This document shows, one piece after another, positions 18,488 to 28,400 of a stretch of DNA of 39,756 nucleotides. The translations under genes were made by a program, and so were the position numbers. This DNA comes from an uncultured bacterium (GTDB taxonomy: Bacteria > UBP6 > UBA1177), in NCBI GenBank assembly GCA_947305505.1, contig CAMZDX010000006.1, positions 1-39,756 on the forward strand. The letters are read 5' to 3'. How positions within the stretch are numbered: the stretch's first letter is position 1; each line of letters begins with the position of its first letter. The notes under the pieces were generated by a model. It saw only the letters and a program-made list of their open reading frames with translations. It was not told the DNA's origin and searched no databases.

Positions 18488-20422
18488 ATGAAAATAAAAA
18501 GTTTCTCAAATCAATTGTTTCTTTTACTTTTTCTTCCGCTTTTTACCGGCTGCGAACATACAAAATACATCGATTCAGCCGAATATATATATGAAACCGA
18601 ACCGAACGAGGCCACCTATCAGGCTTTCGAAATTTCTGAAGGAAACATTTATGCCGCAGAAATTGCAAAACCTGCAGGAAATTCAGCAGACACCGATCTT
18701 TTCAAAATCTGGCTTCCGTCTGGAACACTTGTTACTTTTGAATTTGAAAGCAGAGAAAAAAATTTTGAGCCGTACATCGGTCACACCGACAATCTCGGGA
18801 ACTACTCTTTCGCTGTTTTCAGCCTTCCCGGAAAGCGTCAGGCTACTTTCGTAACGACTGCCGACGGCTGGCAGTATTTTGAAATCGGAGACAAAAGAAA
18901 CACCGGCGAAGAAAAGAAAGTCGGCGGCTTCAAATACTATTTTAGAGTGATTTCAAGCCACATATGTGACGTTGACAATTACGAAAAAATCAAATTAAAT
19001 TCAACAGTTGAAAGAGTTTTCTCACAATCCGGCAAACACATCGACATCCTTGAACCTGTTTTTGAAAAAAGCGCGGTTTACCAGATAAATGTCGACACGA
19101 AAAATATGAAAAGCGACAAATTTTCTTTTGTCATGAACTGCGGAAGCCGCGAAATCGTTGCGGGAAACGATGATGAAGACTACTACGGCAATAAAATCGA
19201 TCCTCTCATCTATTCACGGCTTGAAGGAAATCTGCGGCATCTTCTGGTTACTGCCAGAATGCTGCTTGATCTGGACGAAGCGGAGGATGAAATTTTCAAT
19301 GTCTCGTTCACGCAGCAGCCGGGATCAACGGAACTTGAACCTAACGACACCTTCAACTATGCCAACACTGTTGATTCGACCAAGATTTCAGGATATTTGG
19401 ACAAGGAAAAGAAAAATATTCTTGGCGAAGAAAGCGACGATGAAGACTGGTTCAGATTCAAAGTTGAAAAAGGTGACATTATTTCCGTAAAAATCACTCC
19501 TGAAAATCCTAATCCTTTTATCGCAGAAATCTGGGGTTCTTCCTACAACATAACGGGAAGCGGCCTTATCGAGTTGCGCGGAAGCATGCTCAGCGGCTTT
19601 GAAACGCACAACATCAACATGCTCGCCCCTTTCAACGGAGATATTTACTTAGACCTTTTGGGAAGCGACGTTCCCTACTCTCTTGAAATCAGCAGAGAGA
19701 GCGAGATCGAAACTTTAGATTCCTCTCTTGGAGGCATTGAAACGGAACTTCCCGACTGCGGCTGGAAATTTTACAAATGGAGTTTTGACGAAAACAGCAA
19801 TCTTGCCGAAATCACCCTTTCAATTCCTGAAAATCTTGCCGGACTTTACATTTTCGGCAGTGACTATCTGCCTTACGCAATGCCCGAACCTGCCGGAACG
19901 ACCCGCTTTTTCGTGAGAAAATATGAAAAAACCGGAAATCTGATTTTCGGGATTTTCATAGGGACCTGCGAACAGAACTCCGGTGAAAAACTCACTCTTT
20001 CCGTCACGGAAACAACGTCCGGACCAGAAAAATGGAGTCACGGAACAGACAAAACGCCTGTAAAAATACAGACTGACGGAGCTTATCAGGGATATTTCGA
20101 CACGAACAGCAGTTTTTATGAAAACTTTTTTGAATTTACTGCTGAAAAAGACGGCACTGCCTACATTATGACTTCCCCAGACCGCGGATCGACCGCTTTC
20201 GACATCGATACGGTTATGACTTTGATGCGCGGAGAAGAAACCATTGTATCTTCCGACGACATGATCCCCTCTCTCCACTTCAACAAATACAGTTTCATTG
20301 CTCAAAAAGTGAAAGCCGGAGAGACATACACCTTAAAAATCACGCCGTTCATGAGCGAAAGTTCCAATATTTCGGCAATGAATCTCAAAGGTTATTATAT
20401 TCTTGACTTATATTTGAAGTAA
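18488..20422 (+). CDS. Lipoprotein with bacterial pre-peptidase C-terminal (PPC)-like modules
   Basis: Lipobox LPLFTGCEH; two PPC-like signatures (ETEPNEATYQAFEI...TDLFKIWLPSGT and ELEPNDTFNYANTV...EDWFRFKVEKGDIISVKI) and a possible third at the C-terminus. Confidence 0.75.
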   Translation: MKIKSFSNQLFLLLFLPLFTGCEHTKYIDSAEYIYETEPNEATYQAFEISEGNIYAAEIAKPAGNSADTDLFKIWLPSGTLVTFEFESREKNFEPYIGHTDNLGNYSFAVFSLPGKRQATFVTTADGWQYFEIGDKRNTGEEKKVGGFKYYFRVISSHICDVDNYEKIKLNSTVERVFSQSGKHIDILEPVFEKSAVYQINVDTKNMKSDKFSFVMNCGSREIVAGNDDEDYYGNKIDPLIYSRLEGNLRHLLVTARMLLDLDEAEDEIFNVSFTQQPGSTELEPNDTFNYANTVDSTKISGYLDKEKKNILGEESDDEDWFRFKVEKGDIISVKITPENPNPFIAEIWGSSYNITGSGLIELRGSMLSGFETHNINMLAPFNGDIYLDLLGSDVPYSLEISRESEIETLDSSLGGIETELPDCGWKFYKWSFDENSNLAEITLSIPENLAGLYIFGSDYLPYAMPEPAGTTRFFVRKYEKTGNLIFGIFIGTCEQNSGEKLTLSVTETTSGPEKWSHGTDKTPVKIQTDGAYQGYFDTNSSFYENFFEFTAEKDGTAYIMTSPDRGSTAFDIDTVMTLMRGEETIVSSDDMIPSLHFNKYSFIAQKVKAGETYTLKITPFMSESSNISAMNLKGYYILDLYLK

Positions 20423-20468
20423 TAATATGTTCGCGCAACGTTGTTTTTTTACTTTTTCAGGAGGAATT

Positions 20469-21467
20469 ATGAAAAAATTGATGCTTTGCTTGCTTGCAGC
20501 ACTGATGTTCGTAAGCTGCGGCGAAAAATCGAAATCTCTTCAGGATCAGGTCGATTCTTTCATTCAGAGCTACCTTTATGCTGTCCGCGACGCTTCCGAC
20601 GGCAAACAGGGAACTTTGCAGGACATTTACGACAACTGGCTTTCAACCGAAATGAAAAAAGTCGTAACATTCGAAGATTTCAAAGACTTCGCGACAACGA
20701 CATACAAAGGCAAAATCGGTACCGAAATCAGAACTTCGCGTGCAAATATCGTTATCGACGCAGAAACCAAGGCTTTCATCGAAGCAACCGGTCAGACGGC
20801 TAACATGGGCCGTATGGCGGGCGTTATGAACGAAGACGCATCACTTATTTTCACCGTCAGAATCGTAAAGGAAGGCGAAGCTTTCAAAGTCGAGCTCCAG
20901 ACGCTTATGGCTGAAATCACCGAGCGCAACAACGAACAGGCAAGACTTGCAAACCTTCTTAAAAACTACAAAGGGCTCATCAAAATCGATGACATCACCG
21001 GCAAAAAGATTCCAGGACGTCCCGGTTTTGCAGAACTTACCGGAACTATCCTCAACGGCAGCAGCGACCTTGACATGATCAGAGTCGGCATCAGAGTCCG
21101 TTTCAAAGACAAAAACGGCGATGTAATCTATGCAGAGAACTTCCTTCCTGTCACCGATATGAGATACGAAGGTCTCAGAACTTCCCTTCTTCCGAACTCG
21201 GTAAAAGTTTTCAAATCGGTCGTAAAGGACATTCCCGAAGAGTGGGATCCCGATCAGCCGCTTTCCTTCAACTTCTACCTTATCGACGGCGTTCACATCA
21301 CTCCGCAGGAACTCGTTGCAGAAAACAAAGAGAGAGACAGACTTAAAAAGCTCATCGAAGACACCAAAAAGGCTGACGAAGAGGCAAGAAAACAGCTCAA
21401 AGAGATCTGGGAAAGAGAAAAAGCTCTCAAAGACAAGATCAAAGAACTCCAGAATCAGGGCGAATAG
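20469..21467 (+). CDS. Lipoprotein of unknown function with C-terminal coiled coil
   Basis: AGGAGGAATT ribosome-binding site then MKKLMLCLLAALMFVSCGEKSKS; C-term ERDRLKKLIEDTKKADEEARKQLKEIWEREKALKDKIKELQNQ. Confidence 0.8.
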   Translation: MKKLMLCLLAALMFVSCGEKSKSLQDQVDSFIQSYLYAVRDASDGKQGTLQDIYDNWLSTEMKKVVTFEDFKDFATTTYKGKIGTEIRTSRANIVIDAETKAFIEATGQTANMGRMAGVMNEDASLIFTVRIVKEGEAFKVELQTLMAEITERNNEQARLANLLKNYKGLIKIDDITGKKIPGRPGFAELTGTILNGSSDLDMIRVGIRVRFKDKNGDVIYAENFLPVTDMRYEGLRTSLLPNSVKVFKSVVKDIPEEWDPDQPLSFNFYLIDGVHITPQELVAENKERDRLKKLIEDTKKADEEARKQLKEIWEREKALKDKIKELQNQGE

Positions 21468-21490
21468 TTAAAGAAAACGGAGATTTTTTC

Positions 21491-21847
21491 GTGAAAATGA
21501 ATTTTTTTCTTGACTTTAAAAAAAATTTTGGCTATAAAGCCGCCGTTTTGATCGTCCTTTCACTTTTGAGTTTTGGGATTTTTGCAAAAGACTTGTTTTT
21601 AGCCTACCTTCCGGCTCAGGCAACTAAGACCGGAGACAACAAGTATCAGCTCATGAAAGACTTCGATACTTCGGTAAAACAGGTTCAGGCGCTTTTCGTG
21701 GGAGACAGTTCGGTTAAAGACGAACTGCTCACCAATGAAGAGAATTATCGGGTTCATGTTTTCTACAACCTGAAGCAGTCTGCACCGTGGCACAAAATCT
21801 ATGTCATCGGTTGGGATGACAAGGTCTTTGCAAGAATCTTCAAATAA
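21491..21847 (+). CDS. Small membrane-anchored or secreted protein, unknown function
   Basis: 118 aa, one N-terminal hydrophobic segment (AAVLIVLSLLSFGIFA), same strand and directly after the preceding lipoprotein gene. Confidence 0.6.
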   Translation: MKMNFFLDFKKNFGYKAAVLIVLSLLSFGIFAKDLFLAYLPAQATKTGDNKYQLMKDFDTSVKQVQALFVGDSSVKDELLTNEENYRVHVFYNLKQSAPWHKIYVIGWDDKVFARIFK

Positions 21848-21857
21848 AGCATGAGGT

Positions 21858-21931
21858 TCCCGGATCGTCCAATGGCAGGACTACGGATTCTGGCTCCGTC
21901 AATCAAGGTTCGAATCCTTGTTCGGGATCCA
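21858..21931 (+). tRNA. tRNA-Gln (anticodon CUG), CCA encoded
   Basis: Acceptor TCCCGGA/TTCGGGA, D-stem GTCC/GGAC, anticodon arm ACGGA-TTCTGGC-TCCGT, T-arm CAAGG-TTCGAAT-CCTTG, TCCA end. Confidence 0.92.
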
Positions 21932-21945
21932 CTTATTCATGCAAT

Positions 21946-22020
21946 GACCCCTTCGTCTAGCGGTTAGGACGGCGGCCTCTCACGCCGCTAACAGCGGTTC
22001 GAATCCGCTAGGGGTCGCCA
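21946..22020 (+). tRNA. tRNA-Glu (anticodon CUC), CCA encoded
   Basis: GACCCCT...AGGGGTC acceptor, anticodon arm GCGGC-CTCTCAC-GCCGC, T-arm AGCGG-TTCGAAT-CCGCT, GCCA end. Confidence 0.93.
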
Positions 22021-22316
22021 GAGATTTCGAGAGGCTTCCCTTTTTATTTCCCCACATTTTTTCAATTCAAGTTTTAGATTAAGGCTTGAATTTTTTGTAT
22101 CAAACTATCCTGTTTACAAAAATCTTGCAATTTCGCAGACAACATTTAAAACAACGTGTTTCTTGCTTAAAAACTTACTTGTTTTTATTTTTGTAACGAG
22201 ATGACAGTCGGTAAACAAATAACAAACAAACAAAACGCTTTCAGTTTAATACCACCGGAAAACTTGGATTTTTCAAGAAAATTATTAATAAAATCAGTAT
22301 ATTACCAGGCTTTAGC

Positions 22317-22370
22317 GCCGCAAATCTGCCAGGACTCAGTAATCACGGTATTACTAAATCCCGAAGCGGC
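22317..22370 (+). promoter_or_regulatory. Candidate structured 5' leader of the giant lipoprotein gene
   Basis: Outer pairing GCCGC (22317-22321)/GCGGC (22366-22370) enclosing a perfect 6-bp inverted repeat AGTAAT-cacggt-ATTACT (22338-22355), just upstream of GGGAGGG and ATG. Confidence 0.3.
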
Positions 22371-22401
22371 ACAAAAAGAAAAGAGAAATAGGGAGGGAAT
22401 C

Positions 22402-25400
22402 ATGAGGAAGTTGTTTTCATTTTTTGCAGTGTTGACCGTTCTTCTTTTTATGCTTGCCTGCGGCGGCGGCGGCAAGGGTAAAGAAACAATTGAAACCGAC
22501 GAAGACACGACCGATGTCGAAATATCGGACAACGATTCCGACGGTGCCGAAATATCGGATTCTGATGATGATTCAGACGATATCGAAATATCGGATGAAG
22601 ATTCCGACAATCCCGAGGCGACCGAAAACCACCAGTTTTCCGGTGCATATCAGGTTGAAAGCAGCGTTTCGGGTGTTTCAGTTGCAATTGTCGAGTGCGG
22701 TAAAACTATAGAATTGGCTTCCGGCAAAACTGATGCAAGCGGAAAATTCTCGTTCAACGCCGACATTTCGGCAGATAAGACTTACTGCATCACGGCAAAC
22801 GGTTTTGCAAGCTGCTTCAAAGGCCTTAGCGACCACGTTGCAAATATTTCCGAAATCACGACTGCGGCTTATCTTGTTGACAAAACCTGTGAAAATATCC
22901 GCAAAAGCGAAACGAGAGTAAGAAATTACGCAAAACTCGGAACCGGAAAATGGCTCGGAGAGCTTGATTATTCCAGGCTTTCAGGCATAAAAACAGGACT
23001 TAAGCTTCTCTCTTCCTTCCTCAACACGACTGATCCAAAAACTCTTTCCGAAAAAATTGCCGATGACGTTCAGAAAACCGAAGGATATGACTTCGAAAAG
23101 TTTTTCAACGGCTTCAAAATTTCGTCCGACAAAAAAGAAGTTGTCATAAATACGGCAAATCCCGAGAGCAACGAAGTTTCCCTCAATATCGAGGGCGGAA
23201 GCGACGTTGTTGCCGAAGGTTTCAAAATCGTCTGGACTGCGCTGAATAAAACTGCTGAAGCTGCTACGCACAAAATCAAAAGCACGGAGCCCGGCGAATA
23301 CACTGTCAGGTCTAAACTCGTTGACGACGGCGGCGACCCGATAATGATTTCCGAAGATTCCTCCACTATCCTTTTCCTTCTTGAAAAAATCAGCGGAACA
23401 ATCGATGTCAGCGACATGAGCAAACATATTTCGCACTACATCGATAACGGAATTTACGCAGTCATTCCGAAAAATACCGTCATCACAAAGGACGGAAACA
23501 AAGTGAACACCCTCACCTACACGATCATGATGACAGGCGACGGCTCGCAGATTTCAAGAATAGACTTCGGGCCGGAGGGAACCACTTTCACGGGAGACGC
23601 ACTCTATTTCGTCTATGAACTGGGAACAGTTTTCGGCGGCGATCCCATCATGCTTTCCGCTACAAGGTCGAACAGTGACGATACAAGCGATGTCATGCAG
23701 TCTGCGGGCGGCGACCCGATCATGCTTGAAGCGGGCGGAGATCCGATAATGTTCTCGGCGGGAGGCGATCCCATCATGCAGATTGCACGTTCTGCGGGCG
23801 GCGATCCCATCATGCAGTCTGCCGGCGGAGACCCGATTATGAACGCAGCGGGCGGAGATCCCATCATGAATGCGGCCGGCGGAGATCCTATTATGACGAG
23901 TGCGGCCGGAGATCCCATCATGTCGACTGCTGCGGGCGATCCTATCATGCTCGGAACAAGTTCAAGCGTCATGGTTGCAAAGACTAATCACTTCTCCGGA
24001 TTCCAGCTCAATTCGACTTCACTTCCTGTTTCTGCGGCCGATCTGATTTCGAAATGGTGCGGAGACTACTATTATCAGAACTATTCTCCGGTCGAGTTCA
24101 TCAGACGCGGTATTGAAAAATTCAAACCTGCCGGCGACGATAAAACTGATCTTCTGAATTATTTCCAATGCCCCGCTTCCGGAGAGACACCTCTTTACGA
24201 GCTTGAAAGCGATCTTTACGAGCTTTTCAACAAGCCTCTCGGTTATCAGCGCAACATCAACCTTATTGAAAACCTCTACTATGTTTCGGAATTTTATAAC
24301 CGTATGCTTGCAAAGAAAGAAAACGGTGACGCTGTTGCGGCGGTCAAAAACGGTCTTGAATTAAGGTCTGCAATCGCGACCCTATTTACTTCTACCGATG
24401 CTTTCAACAGAAGCTCTACTCTGACAGGACTTTTTGATTCTTCGGATATTCCTCTGACTTACAGCGGCGTAACTCCCGCCGACTATTCAGCTGATGCGTT
24501 GTCTGCTCTAACCGGTCTTTCCGAATTGAACGACAAATATGCCGCGACGAAAAAAGAGGTCATGATTTTTGCAAACTACGTAATGACTTCTTCCAAAGGA
24601 CCTGATTTCAGCAGCGTTTCATCTGCTTTAACTCCAGACCAGTTCGTCTGTGCATGGTTCAACGGCACTGCCGCAGGCTGCAACAAAGTCTACACATTGA
24701 ATGAAAACGGCCGTGTCGCACTTAACGGTACTGCTGTTTCGCTTGCAGATGCGGAACAGATTTTCGCGAAATTCTTCATGCCGATGAACAGCAGACTTTC
24801 CGATGAAGAAAAACTAAATCTTTTCAGAACATACTACCTTGTTCTCAGATATGTCGGAACTATTTTCGGCAACAGTTCAAAAATTCAGGAACTCAACGAC
24901 AGGCTGCTTGAAACGGCTTACCTCGTTTTTGACGGCATCAACAAAAACAAAAATGCAGTCAGCATCGTCGACACTTTCGATGCTTCGGCTCACACGGTTT
25001 CTGTTCTTGCAGACGGAATCATGGAGACAAGGCCTTATCTCAACAAACTTTCGAACCTTACCGACAAAATTTCGCTCAATGCCGCGACTCCGGCAAATGT
25101 AGAGAAAGTTCTGATAAAAATCGAAGGCTATGCTCACGAAAAGGCTTCAGAAAACGGAGCTGTCTACTATAAACCGACCGGAAGTCTGAAAGAAAAATCT
25201 ATAATTCTCACTCCCGGTGCTCTTACAGCCGGGCTCAAACCGCTCAAAGAGCTCTTAGGTTCGGACAACGTTGACGAGCTCGGAGACATCACCGGAAAGA
25301 TGACTGTCGTCGTCAATTCGAAGATTTCCGGCAAACCCTATTCGACTCAGAAAACTTACGATTTCCTTATCTACAAAGAGAGTGCCGGTGTTGATTCCAA

Positions 25401-28400
25401 ACCCGTTCCTTCGAATATTTCGGTATTCCTTGCAGATTCCGACGGAAACCAGCTTCCTGTCGACAGCAATCCCGGAATCATTCTGAATCCCGGCAACAAA
25501 GTGCTTTATCCGAACGAAAGCGGCCTCATCTATATTCAGAATCTCGCTCCTGCCACCTACACTCTCAATGCTTTTGCAGACGGATACTACACGAAGACGA
25601 GCAGCGTCAATGTTCCCGAAAACTCGAATTTCGGCATTGAAATCAGGCTTGACAAGGAAATCAGCTCTTCTGCCGAAGCGACACTCAAAATCAAAGTCAG
25701 CATCGAAACTCAGAAACATCCGAACACCGTTTATATCCAGATTTACGACGAAGATATGGTTCTTACCGCCAACGAATCAACTGTTTTCGGTGAAAGCGGT
25801 TACGCAGACATAGATATCAGTATCGCTGCCGGAAGATACACGCTTCTTGCCGTCGGCGAAGAGATGTACAACTATATCGAGGATCTGACTGTTTACGAAG
25901 GAAAAAACAACTTAAAAGAGATCACTGTCGTTGCAAAGAACGCTTGCGGAAACGGAATTGTCGATTCTGCTGAAGAGTGCGAACCTTCAGTTTCGGGCTC
26001 AACTCTCGAAGTCAGATGCGGCGACATCTATCCTGCGGCAACAAATCCCGACAAAACCGCGACCTGCAATAAAACAACATGCACTTTCGACAAGTCACAG
26101 TGCGGAAAAGCGTCAGTCTGCGGCGACGGCGTTATCGATAACGGCGAAGGCTGCGACGGCGGCTCTAAAGCATGCTCTGAAATCTCAGGTTTCGGCTCCT
26201 CAAACGGCATGGCTCCGTGCGCTGCGAACTGCTCCGACTGGATCACGAAAGACAACTGTTCAAGAAAGACAGCTTCCTGCGGAACACTTCCCGAAAACGC
26301 CCTCTGGAACGACGGTCTCGGCAAATTCGCGCAAACTTACAACGGCTCGAAATGGATTCCCGAAACTCCTGAACCTGCGGCAAGATACGGTCTGACGCGC
26401 GACGAGTGTGTTTTCTCGTGCAAAAAAGGCTACAAGTGGAATGAAAATACTAGTGAATGTCTTCCCGATCCGCTTTCTCTCGCCAACATCTGCACGGGCG
26501 AGACAAAATGCTTCAACAACACTTCGGCAACAGCTGAATGTCCCGCTTACGGAACACCTTTATTCGGGCAGGATGCACAGTATGCAAAACTCGGCTACTG
26601 CACACCTCACAGCCTTGAAATCTCCGGAGATATCGTTGTTGACAGTTTCACCCACTACGAGTGGCAGAAATCGGCTTCAACAAGCGCAATGAACTGGGCA
26701 GATGCTGATGCTTACTGCGCGGGTTTGAATGACGAAAACACCGGTTCATCGGCAATCTGGAGAATCCCGGCACCGCAGGAACTTCTCACGATAATAGACA
26801 GCGGCAGAATCAATCCGGCACTTGACACGAATTTCTTCACAGCTCAATCAGCTTTCTGGTCGACCGGAGACGCGAAAAATTCCGGAAACGCTTGGAGCGT
26901 TACGGCAGACGGCGCACTTGACAGCGTTGAAGTATCAAAAACAAACTATGTCCTCTGCGTCCGCATAAACGAGCACGACACGGTTTCGGAGCGTTTTGAC
27001 GATACGGCTGACGAAACAGTCAAGGATACAGAAAGCGGACTTATGTGGCTTAAGAACTACACTTCCTCGAAAACGTGGCAGGAAGCCCTTTCCCACTGCG
27101 AAAACAGCATCGCGGGCGGTCATACCGACTGGAGACTTCCGAACAGAAACGAACTCGCATCGTTAGTCGATTACACTGTCAACAGCGGTGTGATGAGCAG
27201 TTTTCCCGGCATCGCGACGAAAGAGTTCTGGACTTCTACAAGTTCGCTCAGCGAGCCTGCAAAAGCATGGCCGGTCGATTTTGACAGTGGAAGAATCATT
27301 GCAGACAGTAAATCCGAAACACATTACGTCCTCTGCGTGAGAAACGATTCCGCATGCTTCGGGGACGACTGCGCCGATCCGTGCAGATTCGACCCGTGCA
27401 GGAACACAGTCAATTCGACAGGCGTCTGCACTGCGGAAGAAGACGGAAACGGCTATTCCTGCGTATGCTACTCAGGTTACGAGTGGAAAGCCGAACTTTC
27501 AAAATGCGTTCTCCATGATGAAATAACCAAAGGCTGCGACATCGACAAACTGCCTGAAAACGCCGTCTGGAACACAGTCGGAACAATCACGCAGTATCCG
27601 GACGGACACGGCAACTGGTATCCCTCAACAGTTCCGGAATACAATGAAACGCCGAGCACATCGGAATGCCGCTTCAAATGCAGAGATCACTATACTTGGG
27701 ATTACGATCTGCTGAAGTGTATGCTTGACAAGAAAATCGCGCAGTGTACCGGAACTCTTCCGGGACACGCAGTCTGGACAGTTTCGCAGATTGTTCAGGA
27801 ATGGAGCCCGAGCGACAGCGCCTGGATGCCGCGAACAACCGATTTAGATTACGGCGAAAATGAAAATGAAAACAAGTGTACATTCCATTGCAAAGAACAT
27901 TACAGTTACAAGAACAATTCATGTGAAGCCGACACGCAATATAAAAACTGCACCGGAAAACCCTCAAACGCTGAATGGAACCCGCCTTCAGGAGGAGCAA
28001 TCACCCAGACTTGGACAGATAATAATGGCTGGCAGCCTCCGCTGACGGCAACTTACAATACAGAGCCGAATTCGAATGAATGCCGTTTCAAATGCGCTGA
28101 CGATTCTTTTTGGAATAGCAGCTCTTCACAATGTATAAATCCGTGTTGGAAAGACCCATGCTCCAAGGTTTCAAATACAAATGGATTATGTCGGCCTTTT
28201 GCATGGGATATATATTATTGTGAATGTAACGATAATTATTTCTGGAACGGATCAGCATACAAGACACCATTCCCGCTCGGAAATATCTGCACAGGTCAGA
28301 AAAAGTGCTACAACAACGCCCAAGAAATCACCTGCCCGTCATCTTCTTCAGCAGGTTGGTACGGTCAAGATCCTCAATATACAAGCAAATGCAAAGCCCG

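Noticed and set aside
22317-22370. c-di-GMP (GEMM) riboswitch upstream of the giant lipoprotein
   Set aside because: The conserved core of GEMM-I is absent; only generic pairing is visible.
23704-23949. CRISPR-like repeat array
   Set aside because: Units are contiguous coding sequence in one long ORF with synonymous variation, no spacers and no cas genes.
23613-23972. 119-aa minus-strand ORF with MMGSPPA repeats
   Set aside because: Simply the reverse complement of the GGDPIM array; no ribosome-binding site or independent coding evidence.
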